Assembly: GCA_030562195.1 (NCBI GenBank)
Contig: CM060200.1
Coordinates: forward strand, 7,068,001-7,132,000
Reading direction: 5' to 3'
Length of the DNA: 64,000 nt
Source of the DNA: Nipponacmea schrenckii
Lineage: Eukaryota > Mollusca > Gastropoda > Lottiidae
The notes below the pieces were generated by a model, which was not told the DNA's origin, did not search any database, and saw only the letters and a program-made list of their open reading frames with translations. Below, piece by piece: positions 39,701 through 49,287 of this stretch. The position numbers and the translations under genes are program-made. Each line of letters opens with the position of its first letter. Position 1 is the first letter of the stretch.

Positions 39701-42700
39701 ATTTTATACTATTGTTAATTATATCTTCTAAACTACTCCAAACTTTAATACTTGTTTCAATTTCTGACTCCTAAAAAAAATAGAACATTCATTATCTCAA
39801 AATTTGCATGTAAAAATTTAGCTCTTGCAAATATTAATACTGACATCAGCGCTTTTGCAATGGCTACATCAGAATATGCAGAGTTTTAGTGAAATTGCCT
39901 GAACCTCATACATTTCAGGTACATAATCACATAATATATAATATACATATCTATGATAGACTTAGAATTACATAATATATAATATACATATCTATGATAG
40001 ACTTAGAATTACATAATATATAATATACATATCTATGATAGACTTAGAATTACATAATATATAATATACACATCTATGATAGACTTAGAATTACATAATA
40101 TATAATATACATATCTATGATAGACTTAGAATTACATAATATATAATATACATATCTATTATAGACTTAGAATTACATAATATATAATATACATATCTAT
40201 GATAGACTTAGAATTACATAATATATAATATACACATCTATGATAGACTTAGAATTACATAATATATAATATACATATCTATGATAGACTTAGAATTACA
40301 TAATATATAATATACATATCTATGATAGACTTAGAATTACATTATATACATATCTATGATAGACTTAGAATTACATAATATATAATATACATATCTATGA
40401 TAGACTTAGAATTACATAATATATAATATACATATCTATGATAGATTTAGAATTACATAACATATAATATACACATCTATGATAGACTTAGAATTACATA
40501 ATATATAATATACATATCTATGATAGACTTAGAATTACATAATATATAATATTCATATCTATGATAGACTTAGAATTACATAATATATAATATACATATC
40601 TATGATAGATTTAGAATTACATAACATATAATATACACATCTATGATAGATTTGAATTACATAATATATAATATACATATCTATGATAGACTTAGAATTA
40701 CATAATATATAATATACATATCTATGATAGACTTAGAATTACATAATATATAATATTCATATCTATGATAGATTTAGAATTACATAATATATAATATACA
40801 TATCTATGATAGATTTAGAATTACATAATACATATCTATGATAGACTTAGAATTAAGGATTGTAAAGAGATTTCCTGATCTATTTATTATATTAATCAGT
40901 CTATCATAAATATGCATTCTATACATACAGTTCCTACCTCATTTTCAAAAGATGTTTGAATATGTTGTAACAGTAGATATCTAGCCTGTAGAATTTCTAT
41001 ATCATCATCTTTGTTAGCTGTTATTTCTTGTAAGTATTAGACAGAGTATGAATTTAAGACGTAATGGACAAGGTGATGTCTTCGCTTGATCTAATAAACC
41101 TTGTAACTATAAAATAGAATGAATATAAAGAATAGAGACCCGCATAAAAACAAGTTTTAAATTTACCACTTTGACCTTTAGTGTCCACCCTATAGAAACA
41201 ATTATATGAAACATATAGATGCATTTCTTTAGAAGCTGTTAATAAGTAACATCACATAAAGGAATTTAATACAATGCCAGATTTTCCTGTGGAGTTTGTA
41301 ATTTTATCATCAGACAAGTTTTAAAGTATTCCTGAATGAAATTCTTGTAACTCATCACTATTCTATGTTTCTATCTTATGTTTGGTGAAAATTAACCAAA
41401 AACATCCACTAATATATATTGTTAGCTTACTTGGTAGCCCAAATTATCAACAATACAAATCTGTGGTGATATAGTGATATAGCATATATAAAGAATATTA
41501 AATTTTAGTTTACGGTAACTTACTGTAGGAATAAGTTTATCTGTATTTTGTAGCAATGTTTCTTTAATAACATTGATTAATTTCATATTCCATACAACAG
41601 ACGATATGTTCTTATTCTTCTTTACTAATGGCATCCATTCTGAAAACAAATAAATGAATTTTTGTTAACTGTAAATAACAGGACTCATACATTCATGTGG
41701 ACTGAATATGGAATCTTCAACTATGCAAATAGGTTGAGAGAATTGGAATTCATAATGATAGATAATGATTATGTACATATTTACAGCTGGGGTTACTGGA
41801 ATAATAAGAACAGTGACTTATCATGAACATCAGACCCGAATGCAGACCGATATTAGAATCAGACACAACCATTTGTTTAAAGACAAGTTTTAAGGAAATA
41901 AAGGAATTTGGATACAGTAATTCCCTCAAAACGCAGTTTATCGTCTCAGTACTCAGAAACAAAATTTTGTTCATTTCCATATTTGTTTGATTAGGTATTT
42001 ACTCAAATGCCTGGAAGCCTGGACCTTAAATCATACTTACTAGATTTTAGCTGTGACAATGGTAAATAATTTCTTGCTATTGGTGAATCTAATAACAGTG
42101 CTAGTTGATCCAGACTAAATGTTGGTTTTTCCAGACTACATAAATACGATAATAACACAGATCCAGCCATCTGTTCATCACCACTATTGATAGAAACTAG
42201 TGCTTTGATGGCATCATGTTCTATATCTTCATCTCTAGAAAAATAAAAGCATACATTTTGACTAAAAATACATATGCTGCTGGATCAAGTCATGAAGACA
42301 GAATCATCCAGACACTCCACAATTTAATCCGAGCAATGATATCGGTCAAATTCATAAAATTATAGATTATAGCCATGTATTCTATTTTACCATGGTATAA
42401 ATTCCCTATTTAACTAAATTCAAACCAGTTGCTTGAATAATGTAACTGCAAAAAATTATCTGAGAGAAAATTCTATTACTGAATTCAAAGATCTTATAAT
42501 CTGGTGGAGCTTTGCACACACCTCGAACACTTGAGAGGTTACTGCTATCAAGCCCTGAATATATATATAATAATATGTAGCATCTTCAGAAAACAATCTT
42601 CTAATAACAGAAGTACTAGCTAAATAGTAAATATAACATAATATTATGTTTTATTTCCTACCTGTGTGTTTTTAATATGGTCAGTAAGTTAGATTGTAAC

Positions 42701-45700
42701 TGTTGTTTATCTAAGATCAAGTTCTCTAAATTCTAGTCAAATATAAAATATCATTAATATTAAAAAAACACAAGATATATGGATATACTATTTCTTACTT
42801 TACTACATACTACGTTTCAAAACACATATAGATAACATTATCAAGTAAAATGATTAACAACATAAAACAGCATGGGTTAAAAGGAACCCTCTGAAAGAGT
42901 ATATAGGAGTTTTACATCAAATATATCTCCCTTATTGGAATAATGACATTATGGAGGCACCAACATGTTTGCGATAACAATTATTGAAGAACCATGTTCA
43001 TAGCATGCAGAATTGTACTAGAAAATTAAACAATTTCTGGATTTATATCAGGACACAATTATATGGATAACAATTACTTTATTAAATAACTTGCGATATA
43101 TGTCCTGATATATATTCTCCAAATACTAAATGCCACTCAAGGAAGTTAATTTCTGGATTGACTTTAAATATTCATTGAATAAAATTTTAACAATATACTT
43201 ACTGTAGAGTTTTTAAAGACTGTTTTAACAACTAGTGGACTATCATCTACCATTCTAGCTAGTAGTGATTCTGATATAAACTCTTTATTTTCACTCTAGA
43301 ACAAACAACAATAGAGATAATGTTCAAATCTGAGAACATCATGCCTCAATTGTCTGTGGTTCTATAGCACAGCACTTAGAGGGTCGTTTCTTTACGTCAT
43401 GACGTCATTTGCTTGGATACGTTGAAAATGTCAGACGTGAGTTCTAATCTCGACCTGAGTGTGAAAGTTCGATGACCTTGAATAAGTCATCTTCACTCAT
43501 GATTCCAGTCCCCCAGCTGCAATTGGGTACAGATCATCCGGGAAGATCAATGCCGAGAGGTTTGGCCAAGGACCAGCTGGTAGGAAAGGATCCCTGTTAG
43601 GGCAGATTTGTGAACCTAAGTTGTTATCCTTGTAAAATATAGTTGTTTCTTCTGTTCTTTCTTTCTTACTCATTAGTAGTAAATAAGATAAGATGTCATC
43701 TTATGCTGGTAAAAAGCTCTTTGATATACATTATTTTTACAATAATTAAATTTTTTTTCATAATTTTTTTTTATCAAGTCAGCTATTTTTAAATTTCTAA
43801 TAAAGAATAAATGGAACAAGCCAACACAAAATATGGTTATGGATTTTCAAAATCTGTCATCTTCATGGCTAGGGGACTGAAAGAATGTCAAATTACCTGA
43901 TCTTTGTTTTTTAGTAGATGTTGAACAGATCTAATTCTAACAAATTCACTGCGATGATTTAAACAGAGAAATAAGTTGGAATCTATATCGGGTACAATTT
44001 GTCTTTTAATAGATACCACTGACTGAAGTAAGAACTGATCTACAGCCTGTTGCTGATCTGTACCTTCTACTTCTTGTTTTATTTTCTCTATAGCTACATC
44101 TAAGGAAGCTGGATATCTAATAGAATTTAACAACACATTATTATATATTTCATTGGGAGATCCATGGTGGCTCAATCAGTAAGGCGCTTGTTCTATGCCT
44201 ATCATCACCTGAAGATTCAGATGTGGAGTAGTAGTCAGTACTGCAAGTTTTCCAGTCATCGGTGTGGGATAATACACTTAGGCCCTGTGTGCTGAAAACT
44301 GTGCTTTAAGGTCATGCATGACAATGTCCATCTTGTATTGTTCAATAAGGTGCAGATAAGTAAAATGTATGGGTTGATGTAATCATGCAACAAACAAATA
44401 TTGTTCCTCATCAAAAAATAATGATTTCTAAGTATCAAAATAAGATATCCCTTTAAACGTACCTTGTCTCTAAAGAAGATACTACATTCTTCATATTGAG
44501 ATTCAAAGATTCGCCACTAGGATCGTTGGGATCTAAGTTGCTACCATGTTGTATATAACTCTCTATTACAGAACTGTAACATACACAACAATCACATCTT
44601 ACTGCCCAGGTAGTAGTATTCAATAAATTGTAATAATTATTAAGAAAAATGCAATTTTGAAGGCTTATACAATGTCCTTCCCTTTATTTCAAAATTAAAA
44701 CCACAAACTGAAACTGTGACTTTGTTTGATAACAGAGATCTAAATGAACAAGTTTCTAAAGTTAAATTTACTTAACTTAAAGGTTGGCAAAGAAAAATGT
44801 CTGCAAATACAAATCGATACATATATATAAATATACATTATAAATTTTAATAATACCTAGCCATTTCAGTTGCTATCCGGTCATGTAAAGTTATTCTCGT
44901 CATTATTTCATGCACAGTTAGTAGAAATGCTGGAGCAGACGGTCCACTTTCATCTTCACTGGTATCCATAGTAACATTCCCAGTCAATGTTTGTTTTACT
45001 CCAGCTTGTACCAACCGTAACAGCAGGGGGAGTAGCAAATCATCTATATTGTTGATTATAGACAGTTGCTCTAAGATGGATACCAATCTATTCTGTCTTG
45101 CCAAATACTTGAACGACCTAAAACATGACATAAGAAAATTAAAACACCACCTAGTAAAAGACAAAGAACGGAGAAAATCAACCTTTTAAAAACAAAATGG
45201 AGGTGGGATATGGTCGTAAAAAACAAAGTGGAGGTGTAAAAATAATAATATAATGAATTTTGAGTATGCTGTTATAAAAAAAAATTTATAATTCTTATAA
45301 ACCAAACACCCAAAATATACTCACTTCTTGGTTAATTTAGTAATATTTTCTTGTGTTTGAAACATTATAATGATACACATAATACCTTCAGTAAGAAGAC
45401 TAGGTATCAGATTCTGAAATTACAATAAGTATTTTTAATACAAGTATAAGCAGAAGCATTGTATCACCTTATTTAGATAGTGTTTCATAAACATAAAGCA
45501 AACCAGATAAAAGTTTTCTGTAATTACAGTTACTAATTCAAAAAGTGGACAAAATTATCTATATATAATTGTCTGAAGAACCCACAGCATAAACACTTAG
45601 TTACTACCTTAGTTCTGTTTTCGCTCCACAATTAGTGTTTGAGCACTATTTAAACAGTGAAAATTTTTTTTTTATGATTGTAATTATATACACTATGGCA

Positions 45701-48169
45701 CTAATTTTAGTTAACCTTACCTTAGAAATGGTATTCAACAGCATTGTCAATAACTTCTCTTTCAACTGGGCTTTATATAACAACTGAGCAATAATCATAT
45801 ATGTTGCAGCTTTATATTCTTCTATAGCTGACTTTAAACCACGAGTTAAATAGGGAATTAAACCGGATATTATCTTCTCAGTGATTGGCCGTTTCTCTAA
45901 TACACCTATAATGGTGGTTGAGTAAAAGGAAAAGATAACTCTCAGCTGCTTAGTCATTGTTTCCCCATCTTCATTGGTATGTACCTACAACACAAAAAAA
46001 AATTCATTGATTTGAATACAAAATCCATATGAGTACAGTAAGTTTCTGAGAATGTAGGTAAATTTCCAATAGTTTCAAATTTAAGAAAACTGAGTAAAAT
46101 CTAGTTTCTTAAAGCTAAGGAAGAAATCATAAAATGTTGCCATTAAGGATATGTAATGATTTTTAACAAAGACAAAAATATTCTTGCATGTCGTCAAAAG
46201 TCATGGATAATTGACAAGAAATGGGCTAATTGTTACACAATAAAGGCATGGGATTAGCTGAATAGTACTGTCTATCAATGGAAATATTAACTAGTTTTAC
46301 CTGAATATATTTTGGTACCATATCACATATAAAAGCTAAGAAAGCAGGATTGGTGCCACAATGATTAATTAATGATGATCTTGGTAAATAGACACCTGAT
46401 TCCTGTAAATAGAACATGTCCTTTCAAATATTGTTCCTACTTAGCAATTTCCAAATGTGCAGGGCTTTTCGGAAGGTAACATAGGGTTTATCTCTTAAAA
46501 CTTACTTAAATCATGTTTTAGACTGTGCATGAGTATGGGGGGGAATTTAGAGTTTCAGTTTTCACCATTCAATGTTTATATCTGACAACTGTGGTTTCTG
46601 TTATTTCAGAAAAAAAGGGTTTATCTCTTAAAACTATTTAAATAATTGTTATTAAGCCTGTGCAAGAGTATGGGGGGAATTTAGAGTTTCAGTTTTCATC
46701 AGTCGATGTTTATATCTGACAACTGTGGTTTCTATTATTTCAGAAAAAAACATGACCATAAATTGTGACTTCTCTATCGAAGCCTCAACAATATTGAACA
46801 ACTACAGTAAATAAGAAACCAGGACAATGAGATAACAATATGATATTACCTGAATGGGCAAAAGCCAGTCCCACATAGTTTTAAGTTTCCCATCTAACTT
46901 AATTAACTGTAGAGCTCTAACAAATATCTTACTCTCATGGTATGGTAATATACACATCATTACACTATCAGTGTTATATAGGTGGATTTGGTATCTGAAA
47001 AACAAGACAGAAATTCTATCAAAATTCATTAGTGTAAATGCAATGCTGGAGATGACCAAAACATTGATATGTCTATATATATTCTAAAACTACAACAAAA
47101 TCTGAAACTTGTTACTCAGTTTCACGATCTGGGATCTTCAGACCATTAACCTACTTACAGTCTGCCTACAGTCTAGAAACTATTATCATGTCTACAAATT
47201 CAGAAACTATTGATATTTGTTTAGAATTAATGGTCTTCCGAGGACAATTACAAAAATAAAGTAAGCTATCTCATTTATTTTTAGATGTATTATAGGGAAA
47301 ATGTTGCCATGGGTTTAGTCCTCTACTAAAGTAACAGCCAAAATCTTTGGGTTAAATGCTTTCCATCTACTTGCTTCAAATACTTCAATACATTCATTAA
47401 TCTTAAAATTAAATTTGGCTCACTAGTCCACATTATTCTAATTACACATTTTCTTGAGGTAAAAGCAAGCCTACATTAGTTAAAATACATTACCTGAAAA
47501 CCAGCCATTCTACAGCTTTCTGAGCTGGTTTCAGTAAAAAGTATGGTGATATTTGTAATAAGAATTCAGTTATAGTCTCATCTAATTTCTCATTCACTTC
47601 TTTAGTTTGAACTGCTCTCTGGAAGTTCTGGGCATTCTCATTGAATAAACTTTTCTCAAAACCTCTAAATACTGGGTTAATAGAGGCTAGTTCTTCCAGT
47701 CCATTTATACCTGCAACCAAAGAATGACAGTTACAGAACTGATGATGTACCAGATGAGGTCTAGTAAAGTAGTATTTCAATATGTTAGTAACTAAACATA
47801 ATATTGTATACAGCATATTTTGGAAAATTTTATTTAAAAATCAAAATATTTTGAGTATTATTTTTTGACAAACTTATTACAATGGCATCAAAAACTTCCT
47901 CAATAATGTTTTATTATACAACTGTATGAAATCTAGTAATAAATGCCAATTTTTGCAGCACATATTACTTCTGGCTTGTATCTGTCCATTGACACCCATT
48001 TTCAATACAATATGAACATTAGCCTACCAATGGAAAAGAAAGTTTCTTTATCAAAATTGGCAGCTTCTTTAGGATCAAATAATAGTGATTTTCTCTCTTT
48101 ATCATGTATTGCTAAGTTAGCTGTTTGAGGTACAGCAAGTCGCTGTAGTTGTTGAGCTAAAGATGACAT
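21751..48169 (-). CDS. HEATR1: HEAT repeat-containing protein 1 (UTP10 homologue)
   Basis: Nucleolar U3 processome (t-UTP) subunit for pre-rRNA transcription and 18S processing. Strong co-linear match to animal HEATR1: start MSSLAQQLQRLAVPQ, SPYFLLKPAQKAVEWL, ILPYHESKIFVR, THTAKQLRHFK and, near the end, DDSLWKKLNYQILLKTR. 43 coding exons: 48028-48169, 47494-47710, 46850-46994, 46301-46402, 45721-45984, 45325-45413, 44857-45117, 44463-44573, 43897-44116, 43203-43295, 42662-42732, 42041-42234, 41524-41639, 40938-41106, 39608-39770, 39151-39299, 38578-38749, 37794-37975, 37270-37455, 36807-37034, 36466-36597, 36050-36144, 35614-35757, 34465-34571, 33955-34073, 30127-30255, 29478-29741, 29153-29288, 28746-28921, 28262-28429, 27665-27808, 27262-27426, 26886-27064, 26471-26570, 26121-26197, 25670-25754, 25252-25386, 24667-24774, 24315-24382, 23708-23805, 23180-23337, 22670-22834, 21751-21859. 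All phases agree except for one base in exon 14. About 2111 residues; human is about 2144. The final short exon was not found. Confidence 0.95.
21905..22640. repeat. 45-bp minisatellite in the last recognised HEATR1 intron
   Basis: Tandem copies of 45 bp (GTTTGCCACTATTGCATATG then TAACCTTGCCAGACAAATTATCT), most uniform between 22210 and 22440 and degenerate to the left. The period is divisible by three, so open frames of up to 99 codons run through it on both strands; these have no function that I can support. It begins about 30 bases into the intron after exon 42. Confidence 0.93.
24889..25135. repeat. Diverged direct duplication (period about 138 bp) in a HEATR1 intron
   Basis: Two similar blocks sharing CCGTCTTAT..., CAATGCTCAC, TTTCATTAAA and TTGTGTCTA-AACAAA. 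They look like old duplicated pieces of a dispersed repeat between exons 37 and 38. Confidence 0.45.
28525..28685. repeat. Short array of AAGATGGC/CATCTCTACC units
   Basis: Four to five imperfect units of about 27-35 bp, pairing AAGATGG or GGATGGCC with TCCATCTC or TCATCTCTACCCC, in the HEATR1 intron between exons 29 and 30. Locally G/C-richer than its surroundings. Confidence 0.6.
29055..29150. repeat. 18-bp array abutting the HEATR1 exon 28 donor
   Basis: About five units of an 18-bp repeat, such as TCATTCATTTAAATGTCT. The last unit runs straight into the plus-strand TGACTCACC that is the exon 28 splice donor (GTGAGTCA) on the minus strand. Confidence 0.7.
30565..31865 (+). mobile_element. 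5'-truncated CR1/L2-type LINE, antisense inside HEATR1
   Basis: Two open pieces (30582-31016 and about 31020-31674) together encode the C-terminal part of a non-LTR reverse transcriptase. They include YGVPQGSVLGPILF, the catalytic YADDTQLYL box, LKLNDDKTEVI, RNLGVMFD and the conserved thumb region SNLDYCNSLL, LQNRAARIIT, ITPVLKDLHWLKIRDR. The frame changes between the pieces near 31010, and the endonuclease and most of the palm are missing, so it is dead. The 3' end is an (ATT)n tract at 31845-31862, typical of this LINE group. It lies in the large intron between HEATR1 exons 25 and 26, in the opposite orientation. Clade assignment is from motif memory only. Confidence 0.88.
31980..32560. other. 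Possible dispersed repeat in a HEATR1 intron
   Basis: A segment less AT-rich than its flanks, between the LINE and the minisatellite. No coding domain, no Pol III boxes and no terminal repeats could be assigned. Confidence 0.25.
32785..32860 (-). pseudogene. Diverged partial copy of the HEATR1 exon 25 end with its donor
   Basis: On the minus strand it reads LLILATQATKIQP followed at once by GTAAGTTTG. True exon 25 ends LLVLTVAAKIQP followed by GTAAGTTTA. Nucleotide similarity extends about 60 bp. This relic sits at the far side of the 43-bp array, so the array is bracketed by exon-25-like sequence. It could in principle act as an alternative exon end, but no acceptor is obvious and it is not needed for the protein. 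Confidence 0.6.
32870..33954. repeat. 43-bp minisatellite derived from the HEATR1 exon 25 donor
   Basis: About 25 imperfect units (typically 43 bp; a 39-bp subfamily at 33690-33845) containing AAACTTTCAGGTTGTATAAT and ATATTAACTA. The core AAACTT(T/A)CAGGTTGTAT is the exon 25 3' end plus donor read on the plus strand (AAACTTACAGGTTGTATTTT at 33948). In nearly all units the donor GTAAGT has become GAAAGT or a similar sequence on the minus strand, so the decoy donors are inactive. The array abuts exon 25 directly. Confidence 0.85.
34485..35555. repeat. 80-bp minisatellite built from HEATR1 exon 24 and its acceptor
   Basis: About 13 copies with an exact 80-bp period in the best part (acceptor sites at 34572, 34652 and 34732). 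On the minus strand each unit is the intron end TTTATATTTATAG, then exon 24 sequence encoding ILESDDHINGEYIKQLVLST, then the acceptor again. Exon 24 proper (34465-34571) is the last unit, continuing into the unique part CSRHLEEIKSS. Since 80 is not divisible by three, splicing to any upstream acceptor and reading through meets TAG in the next unit. Confidence 0.93.
39920..40860. repeat. 41-bp AT-rich minisatellite in a HEATR1 intron
   Basis: About 22 highly similar units of 41 bp (ATCTATGATAGACTTAGAAT then TACATAATATATAATATACAT), with a few shortened copies near 40345 and 40830. It lies between exons 14 and 15, ending about 80 bp from the exon 14 donor. Unlike other arrays here, no exon sequence is visible in the unit. 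Confidence 0.95.
41010..41040 (-). other. One-base frame break in HEATR1 exon 14
   Basis: The exon (40938-41106) has good AG and GT borders. Its first half reads LQGLLDQAKTSPCPLRLKF and on to ILCLILT, then meets TAA; the second half reads EITANKDDDIEILQARYLLL in the next frame and splices in phase to exon 15. Dropping one base near 41031 restores a single frame. The phases of all other exons agree, so this is the only defect seen in the gene. Confidence 0.75.
43048..43112. repeat. Partial copy of the hairpin repeat found at 61410-61523
   Basis: ACACAATTATATGGATAACA and AATAACTTGCGA match one arm and the centre of the perfect hairpin at 61410-61523; here the opposite arm is missing. Confidence 0.6.
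43360..43650 (+). mobile_element. tRNA-derived SINE, second family
   Basis: The head TAGCACAGCACTTAGAGGG resembles a Pol III A box and GAGTTCTAATCTC a B box. The body (CCAGTCCCCCAGCTG, TTGGCCAAGGACCAGCTGG, GTTATCCTTGTAAAATATAG) recurs in inverted orientation at 57484-57650. It lies in a HEATR1 intron between exons 9 and 10. Confidence 0.75.
44155..44400 (+). mobile_element. SINE-like element close to the HEATR1 exon 9 acceptor
   Basis: TGGCTCAATCAGTAAGG (44168-44184) is a tRNA-like A box, and TTAGGCCCTGTGTGCT (about 44280) is shared with the SINE at 8087-8405. The B box is weak. The element starts only about 40 bases from the exon 9 acceptor (44117), close to where the branch point should be; its 3' limit is approximate. 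Confidence 0.6.
46465..46750. repeat. Two-copy tandem duplication (about 145 bp)
   Basis: Two adjacent copies share AGGGTTTATCTCTTAAAACT, GAGTATGGGG, GGAATTTAGAGTTTCAGTTT and ATATCTGACAACTGTGGTTT. They lie in the HEATR1 intron between exons 3 and 4. Confidence 0.85.
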
Positions 48170-48560
48170 ATTCTACTAGCAAGTACCATTCACTCAAGTC
48201 TCAAAAAGATACAAGTATCTACAAAAAAATAAAACGATATTATTATATTTGTCTGTTAAGATCCTTAAGATCGGTGATAATGGGAACTGCAGAAAGAAGA
48301 CGGGAAAGATCAGGGCTATGCATTTGTCTATAAAATTTATTATAGCACAGGGCAACAGTACCATACCAGAAAATCGATCTTGACAACTCAGGTTTTATTT
48401 ATTGGAGGTCATCAACACCATAGGATTGATTCACTCTTCCAATTACCTGAACTTAGTTGTAATACTGCAGCAGAAGGGATTGAGTAGCTCAGATTGAGAT
48501 TTACCTTGTAAACAAACACATGTGCGTTTCACCACCGGATGTTGATATTTTGTGAATTAA
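48170..48560 (-). promoter_or_regulatory. HEATR1 leader exons and promoter-proximal region
   Basis: Upstream of the start codon, TTTTTTTGTAG at 48219 is a good acceptor, giving a short leader piece (48170-48218). GTAAATC at 48504 is a donor after TTTGTTTACAAG, so a first non-coding exon probably spans from about 48505 to about 48560. An ETS-type ACATCCGG motif lies within it (about 48535). The leader contains an upstream ATG in a frame that ends before the main start. Confidence 0.5.
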
Positions 48561-48569
48561 CTTGATAAA

Positions 48570-49280
48570 TTTTCGTATAAAAATATACAAATAAAATTGT
48601 AAACAGTATGAAATATATGAACTGATAATAATTAAATCATTATTTTTTCACATACTTTGATTTGAATAGTTAATTACTACGGAACAAAATGAAAAACGTT
48701 TTAGAAATCCAAACTCTTGTTTTAGTCAAAACAACTAGAATCTAGTTTGAGAGTTACTCCCCTTTCTTATGGCAAAGTAAATAAAAATAAAAAGTCATAA
48801 GATAAAATTAAATCATTACAAAGTTGACAAATGATAAACTAGGCCTACACTTCTGACATATCAGTTAGAATGAAATCCGAAGCTAATTAAATGCTGGTAT
48901 TAACCCTGTTATTTGAATCCATGTATGTTTTTATTCTACCAGTTCGTTCTTATTTCTTGAATGTTATTTCATATACTCATAGGATTCGAATATGCTACTA
49001 CTCTGGTAGGCCTATCTAGTATTACGAAGTACCGTCACCACTCACTCTCCGACCGATTGCTTAAAATGTATGGGTCGCAAGTCTGATGTAGCCTATATTG
49101 AATTGTCTTAATTTTAAATTAGAATGAAATCACCTAATTCAGGATTGATTATTTTCTCTCTCGTATCATTATCACCAATATCTAATGATGTATTTTTTTT
49201 CATTCTCTTCTCTACTTCCAGATTTAGTATAATAAGATCTAGCCTATTTGGTACTTTATGTGAATGTACAGAAACAATTT
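48570..49280. promoter_or_regulatory. Divergent intergenic region between HEATR1 and RMC1
   Basis: About 1.1 kb separates the two start codons, with the genes head to head, so this segment should hold both promoters. No TATA box or CpG cluster strong enough to call was seen. The minus-strand frame at 49114-49311 overlaps the RMC1 start and has no domain. Confidence 0.4.
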
Positions 49281-49287
49281 TTAGAAA

